Source: Pannonibacter tanglangensis
Lineage (GTDB): Bacteria; Pseudomonadota; Alphaproteobacteria; Rhizobiales; Stappiaceae
DNA length: 64,000 nt
NCBI RefSeq assembly: GCF_009915685.1
Contig: NZ_JAABLP010000003.1
Strand: one strand, 5' to 3'
Below, piece by piece: positions 49,452-57,814 of the stretch. Position 1 is the stretch's first letter, and every line of letters begins with the position of its first letter. Both the position numbers and the translations under genes were made by a program. Below the pieces are notes generated by a model, which was given only the letters and a program-made list of their open reading frames with translations, made no database searches and was not told the origin of the DNA.

Positions 49452-49507
49452 CGCTAACCTCCCAGTTGCGAGCGCGCCGAGCGCGGCGCGCAAACTCCGT
49501 TGCGGCG

Positions 49508-49527
49508 GAAATTCAAACCGCTTTGGA
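49508..49527. promoter_or_regulatory. LacI-family operator, aglE side
   Basis: GAAATTCAAACCGCTTTGGA contains the LacI-type centre CAAACCGCTTTG (near-palindromic). It lies 57 bases ahead of the aglE start. The same flanks occur in the second operator at 49681-49700. Confidence 0.65.
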
Positions 49528-49680
49528 TGACGCACACTCGCCGATTGCCGAATGAGAGTCAATCGGGCAGTCGCGAGATTCAAGAAAGGTCAAGATTTCT
49601 GCCATTTTCTTTTTGCAGCGCAACAGAAATCGGCAGCACCTGCCCTTTGACGGACAGGCACGGGGCCGTTAAGGTTGCGT

Positions 49681-49700
49681 GAAATTCAAAGCGGTTTGGA
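49681..49700. promoter_or_regulatory. LacI-family operator, regulator side
   Basis: GAAATTCAAAGCGGTTTGGA has the same flanks and the inverted form of the centre seen in the first operator. It lies 12 bases ahead of the regulator's start, as for an autorepression site. The two sites are 173 bases apart, permitting looping. Confidence 0.65.
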
Positions 49701-49712
49701 AGTTGGCTCCCC

Positions 49713-50774
49713 ATGAACCTCAAGGAACTGGCCCACCAGCTCGGCCTGTCGCCCACCACGGTCAGCCGTGCGCTCAACGGCTATCCGGAGGTGAACGAGG
49801 CCACGCGCGAGCGGGTCATGGCAGCCGCCAAGCGCTTCAATTACCGGCCCAATTCCCGGGCGCAGCGGCTGGCGACGGGCCGGGCGCTCGCCATCGGCCA
49901 TGTCATCCCGATCGCGTCCAAGCACGAGATGGTCAACCCGGTGTTCGCCGACTTCATCGCCGGCGCGGGCGAGACCTATTCGCGCAACGGCTACGACATG
50001 GTGCTCTCCGTCGTGCCGGACAACGAGGAGGAGGCCGCCTACCGGGAGCTGAAGGCGCGCGGCAGCGTTGACGGTGTCATTGTCCACGGCCCGCGCATGG
50101 ATGATCCGCGCGTGCGCCTGCTGGCCGAGATCGGCCTGCCCTTCGTCGTGCACGGGCGGGCGAGCGGCAGCCAGACCCCCTACTCCTGGCTCGACGTCAA
50201 CAACCGCCGGGCCTTTCGCCGCGCCACCGACTTCCTGCTCGACCTTGGCCACCGCCGGATCGCGCTGATCAACGGCCTCGAATTCATGGATTTCGCCATG
50301 CGCCGCCGCATCGGCTTCACCGAGGCGCTGGAGGCTCGCGGCCTAACGCCGGCGCCCGAGCTGCTGTCGAGCGCCGAGATGACCGAAGGCCGGGGCCATG
50401 CCATGGCAGCGGGCATGCTCGCGCTGCCCGAGCCGCCGACGGCCTTCCTCGTCGCCTCGATGATTTCAGGCATGGGCGTGCGCCGCGCCGTCGAGGAACG
50501 GGGCCTCAGGATTGGCCGCGATGTCTCGATCATCATCCACGATGACGACCTCAGCTACATGAAGAATGGCGAGGACGTGCCGATCTACACCGCCACACGC
50601 TCGTCGGTCCGCGAGGCGGGGCGGCAGGCGGCGGAGATGCTGCTGTCGATCATCGCCGAGCCGTCGGGCGACCCCCAGACCCGACTGCTGGAGGCCGACC
50701 TGATCATCGGTCAGTCCACCGGCCCCGCCCCTGCGGCCTCTGCCCGTCCCGTTCCGGCCCACGCAAGGACCTGA
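49713..50774 (+). CDS. aglR: LacI-family regulator of the alpha-glucoside locus
   Basis: The 353-residue protein has the LacI helix-turn-helix MNLKELAHQLGLSPTTVSRA, the hinge helix (NSRAQRLATGR) and a sugar-binding domain. It is divergent from aglE, the same arrangement as aglR in Sinorhizobium. It is followed 5 bases later by the GH1 gene, so the two are probably co-transcribed. Confidence 0.92.
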   Translation: MNLKELAHQLGLSPTTVSRALNGYPEVNEATRERVMAAAKRFNYRPNSRAQRLATGRALAIGHVIPIASKHEMVNPVFADFIAGAGETYSRNGYDMVLSVVPDNEEEAAYRELKARGSVDGVIVHGPRMDDPRVRLLAEIGLPFVVHGRASGSQTPYSWLDVNNRRAFRRATDFLLDLGHRRIALINGLEFMDFAMRRRIGFTEALEARGLTPAPELLSSAEMTEGRGHAMAAGMLALPEPPTAFLVASMISGMGVRRAVEERGLRIGRDVSIIIHDDDLSYMKNGEDVPIYTATRSSVREAGRQAAEMLLSIIAEPSGDPQTRLLEADLIIGQSTGPAPAASARPVPAHART

Positions 50775-50779
50775 CCGTC

Positions 50780-52105
50780 ATGCACGTCACCCGTTCCGAT
50801 TTTCCGTCCGGCTTCCTGTTCGGCGCTGCCACCTCGAGCTACCAGATCGAAGGACATGGCCTTGGCGGCGCGGGCCGCACCCAGTGGGATGACTTTGCCG
50901 CCACGCCCGGCAATGTGGTGCGGGCCGAGAATGGTGCACGCGCCTGCGAGCATTACCTGCGCCTCGATCAGGATCTCGACCTGATCCGCGACGGCAATTT
51001 CGACGTCTACCGCTTCTCCACCTCCTGGGCCCGCGTCATTCCCGAGGGCCGCGGCCAGGTCAATGGCGAGGGGCTCGACTTCTATGACCGCCTGGTCGAC
51101 GGCCTGCTCGCGCGCGGCCTGAAGCCCGCCGCCACGCTCTATCACTGGGAACTGCCCTCGCCGCTGCTCGATCTCGGTGGCTGGCGCAACCGTGACATCG
51201 CCAGCTGGTTCGCCGACTACACCGACGTCATCATGCGCCGGATCGGCGACCGCGTCTGGTCGGCAGCCCCCATCAACGAGCCCTGGTGCGTGGCCTTCCT
51301 GTCGCATTTCATGGGCCACCACGCCCCCGGCCTGCGCGACATCCGCGCCACCGCGCGCGCCATGCACCACGTGTTGCTCGCCCACGGCCGCGCGATCCAG
51401 GCCATGCGGGCGCTGGGCATGGGCAATCTCGGCGCGGTCTGCAATTTCGAATATGCCCAGGCCGCCAGCGACAGTGCCGCCGACATCGAGGCCGCCCGTG
51501 TCTATGACGGCTACTACAATCGCTGGTTCCTGTCGGGCATGTTCCGCAAGGAATATCCGGCAGAGGTGCTGGAGGCCTTCCTGCCGCACATGCCGGCGGG
51601 CTGGCAGGACGACTTCGACGTCATCGGCACGCCGGTCGACTGGTGCGGGCTCAACTACTACACCCGCAAGCTCATCGCCGCGGATCCGGCCAGCCCCTGG
51701 CCGTCCTTGCGCGAGGTCGACGGGCCGCTGCCAAAGACGCAGATGGGCTGGGAGATCTATCCCGAGGGGCTCGAGCATTTCCTCAAGCGCACCCACGCCG
51801 ACTACACGAAGGGCCTGCCGCTTTATGTGACTGAGAACGGCATGGCCAATCCGGACGTCATCGAGGGCGGCGCGGTGGAGGATGCCGGCCGCATCGCCTA
51901 TATCGCCAGCCATCTCGAGGCCGTGCGCCGGGCCGCCTCTGCCGGCGTTCCGGTCGCCGGCTATTTCGTCTGGTCGCTCATGGACAATTACGAATGGTCG
52001 CTCGGCTACGAGAAACGCTTCGGCCTTGTCCATGTCGATTTCGACACCCTCGCCCGCACCCCCAAGGCCTCCTACCACGCCCTGCGTCAGGCGCTTGCGC
52101 GCTAG
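50780..52105 (+). CDS. GH1 beta-glucosidase
   Basis: The 441-residue enzyme shows the GH1 pattern: FLFGAATSSYQIEG at the N-terminus, acid/base Glu167 in INEPW and nucleophile Glu352 in VTENG. No signal is seen, so it acts in the cytoplasm. It follows the LacI gene by 5 bases, which links beta-glucoside hydrolysis to the alpha-glucoside regulator. Confidence 0.9.
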   Translation: MHVTRSDFPSGFLFGAATSSYQIEGHGLGGAGRTQWDDFAATPGNVVRAENGARACEHYLRLDQDLDLIRDGNFDVYRFSTSWARVIPEGRGQVNGEGLDFYDRLVDGLLARGLKPAATLYHWELPSPLLDLGGWRNRDIASWFADYTDVIMRRIGDRVWSAAPINEPWCVAFLSHFMGHHAPGLRDIRATARAMHHVLLAHGRAIQAMRALGMGNLGAVCNFEYAQAASDSAADIEAARVYDGYYNRWFLSGMFRKEYPAEVLEAFLPHMPAGWQDDFDVIGTPVDWCGLNYYTRKLIAADPASPWPSLREVDGPLPKTQMGWEIYPEGLEHFLKRTHADYTKGLPLYVTENGMANPDVIEGGAVEDAGRIAYIASHLEAVRRAASAGVPVAGYFVWSLMDNYEWSLGYEKRFGLVHVDFDTLARTPKASYHALRQALAR

Positions 52106-52159
52106 GGAGACCGCGCAGGCAAGACAGCGGCGCAATCTTGCGGGAAAGCCTCGCCCTCA

Positions 52160-52197
52160 CGTCATCCCGGCCGAGCAACGCGAGAGCCGGGATGACG
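52160..52197. repeat. GTCATCCCGG-type inverted repeat
   Basis: CGTCATCCCGGC pairs perfectly over 12 bases with GCCGGGATGACG, loop 14 bases. It lies downstream of the GH1 gene. A related unit is at 53502-53541. Confidence 0.6.
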
Positions 52198-52234
52198 CCA
52201 CGGAGTAGTTCAGCCACCAATGGTGCCGGGATGC

Positions 52235-52537
52235 TCACACCTGGAACACGTCAGCCCACTCCTTATGGCGCTGGTGCTGGGCGTTGACGAAGGGGCACAG
52301 CGGCACGATGCGGAACCGACCGGCCCGCGCGGCGTCCACCATATGCGCCACCAGTTTCTGGCCGACGCCCATGCCGCGCATGCTGTCCGGCACGCCGGTG
52401 TGGTCGGCAATGATCAGGCCGTCATTGACGATCGAGAACGTGATCTCCGCCTCGCCTCCGACACCCTCGACAGTCCCGACGAAGCGGCCCCGGCCAGCGC
52501 CGCGCTCTTCCCGGATGGTCACACCCACATCACTCAT
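52235..52537 (-). CDS. Short GNAT-type acetyltransferase (GCN5-like)
   Basis: The 100-residue protein matches the short YidJ/Acetyltransf_CG form: FSIVNDGLIIADHTGVPDSM, then GMGVGQKLVAHMVDAARAGR with the acetyl-CoA loop, and VPLCPFVNAQHQRHKEWADV. Members are small N-acetyltransferases of unknown target. It converges with the GH1 gene. Confidence 0.85.
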   Translation of the reverse strand: MSDVGVTIREERGAGRGRFVGTVEGVGGEAEITFSIVNDGLIIADHTGVPDSMRGMGVGQKLVAHMVDAARAGRFRIVPLCPFVNAQHQRHKEWADVFQV

Positions 52538-52845
52538 CGCGTCTCTCCGTCCTGTTCATCTGGCGCGCAGGTCCCGCGGCCTTGATGTCATGCGAGAAGC
52601 CTCGCAGACCGGCTTCACCTGCGCCAGCCCGCTGACGACGGACACATTGTTCATCAATCTTGCAGCAATGCCCTGGCTGGCCTGCGCACTGTCTCGCTTC
52701 GCATGGATGTGACCTGATCATCACTGTCTTGTGCCGAAAACGGTCCCGCCGCAGGTTCCGGCTTGATCCGGGCCGGGATTCCAAGCCCTCTGGCGGTCAT
52801 GCCGCCGCGCGTCGCGGCGTTGCCCGACTGTCTGAAGGTGTTCAC
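52538..52845. other. Intergenic region between GNAT and Nudix genes
   Basis: These 308 bases hold the upstream regions of two divergent genes. I see no RNA gene, operator or conserved repeat in them. Confidence 0.4.
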
Positions 52846-53454
52846 ATGGACAAGCCCGCCCTCCTTGGTGCCTCGCTCGACGGCCGCGTCGAGATCGACA
52901 CGCAGGAGCTCCTGTCCGCAAACTGGGGGCGGCTGACGAAATACGGCTTCCGCTATCGCCGCTCCGATGGCGACTGGCAGCCGCAGGTGCGCGAGGTCTA
53001 TGACCGGGGCCACGGGGCCGTGCTGTTGCCCTATGACCCGGTGCGCCGACACGTGCTGCTCACCCGCCAGTTCCGCCTGCCGGCGCTCGTCAGCGGCCAT
53101 GCGGAGGAGCTGATCGAGGCCCCGGCCGGCCTCCTTGACAATGCCGATCCGGAAACGCGCATCCGGCTGGAGGTGGAGGAAGAGACCGGCTATCGGCTGG
53201 GCCCCGTCGAGCAGCTGTTTGCCCCCTTCATGAGCCCCGGCTCCCTCACGGAACGCCTCACCTTCTTCATCGCCCCCTATTCCCCGGCCGATCGCATCTC
53301 CGACGGCGGCGGCAAGGCGGATGAGGGCGAGGACATCACCGTGCTCGACCTGCCCTTCGACGAGGTCATGGGTCTCGTCGCCGCCGGCCGCATCCCCGAC
53401 GCCAAGACCATCCTGCTCCTCTACCACCTCGCCCTGACGGTCTTCCGCGCTTAA
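52846..53454 (+). CDS. nudK: NudK-like Nudix hydrolase
   Basis: The ATG at 52846 gives a 202-residue protein close in pattern to NudK (GDP-mannose hydrolase): the Nudix box in GLLDNADPETRIRLEVEEET, then MSPGSLTERLTFFIAPYSPA, GKADEGEDITVLDLP and a C-terminal AKTILLLYHL helix. It cleaves nucleoside-diphosphate sugars such as GDP-mannose. Confidence 0.88.
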   Translation: MDKPALLGASLDGRVEIDTQELLSANWGRLTKYGFRYRRSDGDWQPQVREVYDRGHGAVLLPYDPVRRHVLLTRQFRLPALVSGHAEELIEAPAGLLDNADPETRIRLEVEEETGYRLGPVEQLFAPFMSPGSLTERLTFFIAPYSPADRISDGGGKADEGEDITVLDLPFDEVMGLVAAGRIPDAKTILLLYHLALTVFRA

Positions 53455-53501
53455 GAAATCCGACGCGCCGTGAGGTTGCGGGCAAAATCCGCCCCCTCCG
53501 G

Positions 53502-53541
53502 CGTCATCCCGGGCGCAGCGCAGCGGAGACCCGGGATGACG
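53502..53541. repeat. GTCATCCCGG-type inverted repeat
   Basis: CGTCATCCCGGG pairs over 12 bases with CCCGGGATGACG around a 16-base loop. It lies 48 bases past the Nudix gene and ahead of the PhoX gene end. Confidence 0.6.
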
Positions 53542-53604
53542 AGAGAGGGTTTGTCATCAACCTCGGGGCGCGCCACCGGCGCGCCCAGTCCTGTCCGCCC
53601 GGCG

Positions 53605-55548
53605 TCAGCCGACCAGCGCGTTGTCCTGACGCTTGATCGCAATCACGGACGAGCGCGGCAGCTTGCCCTCGCCGTCCGGGAAGGGGGCGTCCGGGTGCTG
53701 GATGCCGACGAACAGGGTGCGCCGGTCGGCGGACCAGGTCAGGCCGGTCACTTCCGAGCCCTTCGGGCCGGTCAGGAAGCGTTCGATGCGGCCGGTGACG
53801 GGATCGCCGGCCAGCATCTGGTTGTTGCCCTGACCGGCGAAGTCGCCCTCGTTGGTGTCCTCGCCATCGGTCTGGATCCACAGCAGGCCGGTGGTGTCGA
53901 ACATCATGCCGTCGGGCGAATTGAACATGTTGCCCTCGTTGATGTTCGGCGAGCCGGCATAGGCGCTGTCCTTGTGCACCACCGGGTTGCCGGCCATCAG
54001 GAACAGGTCCCAGCGGAACGCGGTGCCGGCATGGTCCTCCTGGTCCGGATACCAGCGCACGATCTGGCCATACTGGTTCTTCTCGCGCGGGTTGACCGCA
54101 TTCACGGTCATCTCGTCGCCGCCGGCATTGGTGCGCATCTTGCCGTCCTTCACTTCACCGCGGCGGGTGTTGTTGGTCAGGCAGCAATAGGCCTCGATGG
54201 CGACCGGATTGACCGCGACCCATTCCGGACGGTCCATGGTGGTCGCCCCCACCTTGGAGGCCGCCTGACGGGTAAAGACAGCGATCTCGTCCGCCGCCAT
54301 GCCGGTCGTTTCCGGGGTCAGCGCCAGCCACTCGCCGGTGCCGTCGTCGGAGAACCTGGCGACAGAGAGCACGCCTTCGTCGAGCAGCTTCGAGGTGTCG
54401 CCGCCGGGCACGTAGACGTCGTTGGAGACATACTTGTAGAGGAACTCGCCGCGCTCGTCGTCACCCATGTAAACGACCACGCGCCCGTCACGGGCAATGA
54501 CGACGGCCGCGTTCTCGTGCTTGATGCGGCCAAGCGCGGTGCGCTTCACCGGGGTCGAACTGGCGTCGGACGGGTCGATCTCGACCACGTAGCCGGCGCG
54601 GCGCGGCTCGTTCGGGTTCTTCGCCACGTCGAAGCGCGGATCGAACTTCTCGTAGGCATAGCGGGTCTCGGCGACAATGCCGTAGCGCTTGTAGTCATCC
54701 GGCAGCTTGAAGGCCGCGTCGGTGGTGCCGAAGTAGCCGTTGAAGTTTTCCTCGCAGGTCAGATAGGTGCCCCAGGGGGTCTTGCCGGCGCCACAATTGT
54801 TGAAGGTGCCGAGGCTTTGCGTGCCGGTCGGATCGGCTTCCGTCTTCAGGAGGTCGGAGCCGGCGGCCGGACCGGAGATCTTCATCGGCGTCAGATGGGT
54901 GATGCGGCGGTTGAACGGGCTGTCGACGACGATGCTCCAGCCGTTCTCGCCTTCCGCGACTTCCATGACGGTGACGCCCTGCAGCTTCTGCAGCTTCATC
55001 ACGTCTTCGGCGCTCGCCGGCGTGCCCTTGTCCGTCTTCGGCAGGTTGATTTCCGGGTTCACATATTCGTGGTTGACGGCAATCACCTGGCGGTTGCCGA
55101 TCAGGAACAGCTCCATGCCGTCGGTGTTTTCGCCGAACACCTGATCGGCCGAGGCCGCCTCGCCGCCGGTCTCGTGGCTGAAGGGCGCCGCACTGGAAAA
55201 CAGCGGATCGCCCCAGCGCGCCAGGACCTTCCAGGTGTAGCCCTCGGGCACATGCACGGTGCCGTCGGTGGCGATGGCGACCGGCTTGAAGGCAAAGCGT
55301 CCACCCTGACCTGCACCCTGCCCCGCCGTCTGGGCTGCGGTCTGGGCCTCCGCCGAGGTGCTCGACATCAGCGCGCCAAGGCTTCCCATCGCGGCCGCCG
55401 CCGAGCCCATGGCGAGGATGCCGCCGAGAAAGCCGCGCCGCGACAGGGCAGCCTCGACCACGCGGTCAAAGTCGGTGACGGCAGGGGGCGGCGTCTGCAG
55501 TTCGTCCCAGGCGTCAAACGACAGTGTGGACGGGGTGGTCTCGGTCAT
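53605..55548 (-). CDS. phoX: PhoX-family Tat-exported phosphatase
   Basis: The ATG at 55548 follows GGAGG. The 647-residue protein has a Tat signal (SRRGFLGGILAMGSAAAA, Arg37-Arg38) and the PhoX/DUF839 repeat pattern (GYTWKVLARWGDPLF, then AVNHEYVNPE and YLTCEENFNGYF). PhoX enzymes are calcium- and iron-dependent periplasmic phosphatases used under phosphate limitation. The signal region carries an extra acidic N-terminus of about 35 residues. Confidence 0.9.
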   Translation of the reverse strand: MTETTPSTLSFDAWDELQTPPPAVTDFDRVVEAALSRRGFLGGILAMGSAAAAMGSLGALMSSTSAEAQTAAQTAGQGAGQGGRFAFKPVAIATDGTVHVPEGYTWKVLARWGDPLFSSAAPFSHETGGEAASADQVFGENTDGMELFLIGNRQVIAVNHEYVNPEINLPKTDKGTPASAEDVMKLQKLQGVTVMEVAEGENGWSIVVDSPFNRRITHLTPMKISGPAAGSDLLKTEADPTGTQSLGTFNNCGAGKTPWGTYLTCEENFNGYFGTTDAAFKLPDDYKRYGIVAETRYAYEKFDPRFDVAKNPNEPRRAGYVVEIDPSDASSTPVKRTALGRIKHENAAVVIARDGRVVVYMGDDERGEFLYKYVSNDVYVPGGDTSKLLDEGVLSVARFSDDGTGEWLALTPETTGMAADEIAVFTRQAASKVGATTMDRPEWVAVNPVAIEAYCCLTNNTRRGEVKDGKMRTNAGGDEMTVNAVNPREKNQYGQIVRWYPDQEDHAGTAFRWDLFLMAGNPVVHKDSAYAGSPNINEGNMFNSPDGMMFDTTGLLWIQTDGEDTNEGDFAGQGNNQMLAGDPVTGRIERFLTGPKGSEVTGLTWSADRRTLFVGIQHPDAPFPDGEGKLPRSSVIAIKRQDNALVG

Positions 55549-55612
55549 GGCTGGCCTCCGGTAGCTGGCTTGATGGGAGGTCAGGTCTGGTCGCCCGCCG
55601 CCCCCTGTCTTG

Positions 55613-55644
55613 CGTAACGACGTTACGTCACACTGCCATGACGG
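55613..55644. promoter_or_regulatory. Palindrome and candidate PHO box ahead of phoX
   Basis: CGTAACGACGTTACG (55613-55627) is a perfect 15-base palindrome. Next to it, read on the minus strand, CCGTCATGGCAGTGTGAC resembles two PHO-box half-sites (CTGTCAT-type) 4 bases apart. Both lie 65-96 bases upstream of the phoX start. Confidence 0.4.
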
Positions 55645-55667
55645 TGCCCCGCATGGCCGGCCTTGCG

Positions 55668-56291
55668 TCAGCCCTGCCGGCCGGCCTGCCGCTCCAGGTC
55701 GAGCATCCGGCGCAGGTGCGCCTCGGCGGTGGCCGCATCCAGGCCGGGATAGCCCCACAGCACAAGCCCGGCAAAGCCGTCCTGCATGGCCGACAGCCGC
55801 AGCGCGGTTGCCGCCGGATCGGGCAGCCCCCACGCCTCCTCCCGGTTGAGCCGGTGCAGCAGTCCCGTCAGGCCGGCAAGAAAGGCGCGCTGCGCCCGGT
55901 CCAGTTCATCGGCCAGCAGCCGGTCCGTGGCCGCAAGCTCCGTCGCCTCCAGCCACAGTCGGAGGAAGGGAACCGCCTCGGGGATGAAGCAGGTGCGCAG
56001 GTAGCCGTCGATCAGCTGCAGCGCCGGAACACCGGCCCGGAACTGGTCGGCCACCACGGCGGCATAGATCTCGGCAAAGGCATGGGCACGCAGCTCCGAC
56101 CAGGTGAAATAATGGTTGAGCAGGCCTGTCCCGACACCACAGCGGTCGGTCACATCCCGCGTCTTCGTGCCGCCGAATCCGCGCTCCAGCAACAGGTCCG
56201 CCGTTGCCGAGATCATGAGCGCCCGGCGCTCGTCCCCCGTTCGCCGCGCCCGTGCCTCCGGCACAGTCGCGAGCACCTCCCCGCTGGCCAT
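55668..56291 (-). CDS. TetR-family regulator
   Basis: The start at 56291 (MASGEVLATVPEARARR) has AGGAGG ahead. The 207-residue protein has the TetR helix-turn-helix (KTRDVTDRCGVGTGLLNHYF) and a helical ligand domain. It is divergent from the DUF418 gene, with two operators between them. Confidence 0.9.
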   Translation of the reverse strand: MASGEVLATVPEARARRTGDERRALMISATADLLLERGFGGTKTRDVTDRCGVGTGLLNHYFTWSELRAHAFAEIYAAVVADQFRAGVPALQLIDGYLRTCFIPEAVPFLRLWLEATELAATDRLLADELDRAQRAFLAGLTGLLHRLNREEAWGLPDPAATALRLSAMQDGFAGLVLWGYPGLDAATAEAHLRRMLDLERQAGRQG

Positions 56292-56313
56292 CCCAACCTC
56301 CTGGTTGCAGCTC

Positions 56314-56359
56314 TTGACAATTGAGCGGCCGCTCAATATCAAATTGAGCAGTCGCTCAA
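56314..56359 (+). promoter_or_regulatory. DUF418 promoter with paired TetR operators
   Basis: TTGACA (56314-56319), a 17-base spacer and TATCAA (56337-56342) form a promoter. The perfect palindrome TTGAGCGGCCGCTCAA (56321-56336) fills the spacer, and TTGAGCAGTCGCTCAA (56344-56359) follows the -10 box. Both operators are TTGAGC-N4-GCTCAA. Confidence 0.75.
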
Positions 56360-56373
56360 AATAGGATAGCGCG

Positions 56374-57483
56374 ATGGCCGCCTCCCGCAACCCCGAAGTC
56401 GATCTTCTGCGCAGTTTTGCGCTGGTCGGCATCTGCATCGTGAACCTTCCCCTTCTGGCCCTCTACGATGCGCCCGAGCCGGTGCGCGCGCCGACCGGGC
56501 TCGACGAGATCGTCTACTTCGCCAATGTATGGCTGCTGGAAGGCAAGGTCTTCCCGCTGTTTGCCTTCATGTTCGGCTGGGGCATTGCCGGCCAGCAGGC
56601 GGCGGCAGCGCGGGACGATGTGTCATTCGAGGTCAGGTATGCCCGTCGGCTCTTCGGCTTGCTGGTCCTGGGATGGTTTCATGCGCTGCTTGTCTTTGCA
56701 GGCGACATTCTTGTTCTCTACGGGATACTGGGGTTTCTGGTCTGGCCGTTCCTCGGCTTTACGGTCAGGGGCTTGGTCAGAGTTGCATTGTCGGCAGTCG
56801 GACTGGCAGTGGCCGCCTCGATGGCATTGGGATGGATACTGGTCTACGAGTTCACAGGCTTGGCTGAAGGACCCGGAGCATCAACCTTCATCGACGCTGT
56901 GATCCAGCGCGCAATCAACTGGCCAGACACCTTTGTCTTCGTTGTGCTCTTCAATGGACCTGCAGCATTTTCAGCGTTCTGCCTCGGCCTGGCAGCTGCC
57001 CGGATCGGGCTGCTGAACCCGGATAGCGAAACCTATCCTTGGTTGCGGAAGCGCGTCTTGCCTTTCACCTTGCTTGGCCTCGCAATCAGCTTCGGCTATG
57101 CGACTGCAGAAGCAGGCCTGCAGGCCGAGACGCCATCGGCCCTGGCGATTGTCGGCATGGGTCTCGGCCCCATCGGCGCGCTGTTCCTGTCGACCGCCTA
57201 TCTTGTCGCCATTGTCGAACTGGCCCGTCGCGTCCGTTTCCCCCAGGCCTTTGTCGCAACGGGACAAAACTCGCTCACCACCTACGTGCTGCAGGGCGTG
57301 ATCGGCGGGGCCCTCGTCTCGGGCTACGGGCTGGCGCTCGGTCCGCACCTCGGCTCTGCCGGCTATCTGGCGGTCGCCCTGCTCGTCGTTCTCCTCACCA
57401 TGCTGTTTCTTCGTGTCTGGCAGATCTGGTTCCGGCGCGGGCCCCTTGAAGAGGTCCTGCGCGCCATCACGGGCAGCCGCTGA
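56374..57483 (+). CDS. DUF418 multi-pass membrane protein
   Basis: The 369-residue protein has about ten membrane helices and the DUF418 pattern: DLLRSFALVGICIVNLPLLA at the N-terminus, FPLFAFMFGWGIAGQQ, and QNSLTTYVLQGVIGGALVSG near the end. The family is related to YeiB/acyltransferase-3-like proteins; its substrate is unknown. Control by the adjacent TetR suggests a role in export or surface modification under a chemical signal. Confidence 0.88.
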   Translation: MAASRNPEVDLLRSFALVGICIVNLPLLALYDAPEPVRAPTGLDEIVYFANVWLLEGKVFPLFAFMFGWGIAGQQAAAARDDVSFEVRYARRLFGLLVLGWFHALLVFAGDILVLYGILGFLVWPFLGFTVRGLVRVALSAVGLAVAASMALGWILVYEFTGLAEGPGASTFIDAVIQRAINWPDTFVFVVLFNGPAAFSAFCLGLAAARIGLLNPDSETYPWLRKRVLPFTLLGLAISFGYATAEAGLQAETPSALAIVGMGLGPIGALFLSTAYLVAIVELARRVRFPQAFVATGQNSLTTYVLQGVIGGALVSGYGLALGPHLGSAGYLAVALLVVLLTMLFLRVWQIWFRRGPLEEVLRAITGSR

Positions 57484-57552
57484 CACACGCAGAGGTCGAG
57501 GGCATGGCGGCGGTTGCCCAGGTTCCCCACCCCCGCTGCCTGCCTCCGGCGT

Positions 57553-57596
57553 AACCGGTCCTGCGGTCCCCCCCGCGGGGCCGGTTGCATTTTTTT
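57553..57596 (+). terminator. Rho-independent terminator after DUF418
   Basis: AACCGG pairs with CCGGTT, with an inner CCTGCGG/CCGCGGG stem, and is followed by seven T's. It lies 69 bases past the DUF418 stop. Confidence 0.85.
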
Positions 57597-57733
57597 GAGC
57601 CGGCGCAAGACCGCCGGCGACGCCTGCGAAAAGCGCGGCAATTCCCCGGTTTCTCCCGTCCCTGCCCCCTGATGACAGCCCTGCGGCCGTGGCTGCGGAG
57701 CGCGTCGGCTTGCGCCGGACCGCGCGCAGGCGC

Positions 57734-57793
57734 TTGACAGCGTCTCGCGTCGCTGCCAGCATTTCACTGCAACAACATACATTCTCTTATAAT
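57734..57793 (+). promoter_or_regulatory. Promoter region of the peptide-type ABC operon
   Basis: A TATAAT box lies at 57788-57793, 22 bases ahead of the ATG at 57815, with no good -35 box at the usual distance. A TTGACA lies further upstream at 57734-57739 without a clear partner. The rest of the 331-base gap after DUF418 holds the terminator above and nothing else I can name. Confidence 0.45.
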
Positions 57794-57814
57794 GAAACCT
57801 TCCTGGAGGATGAC

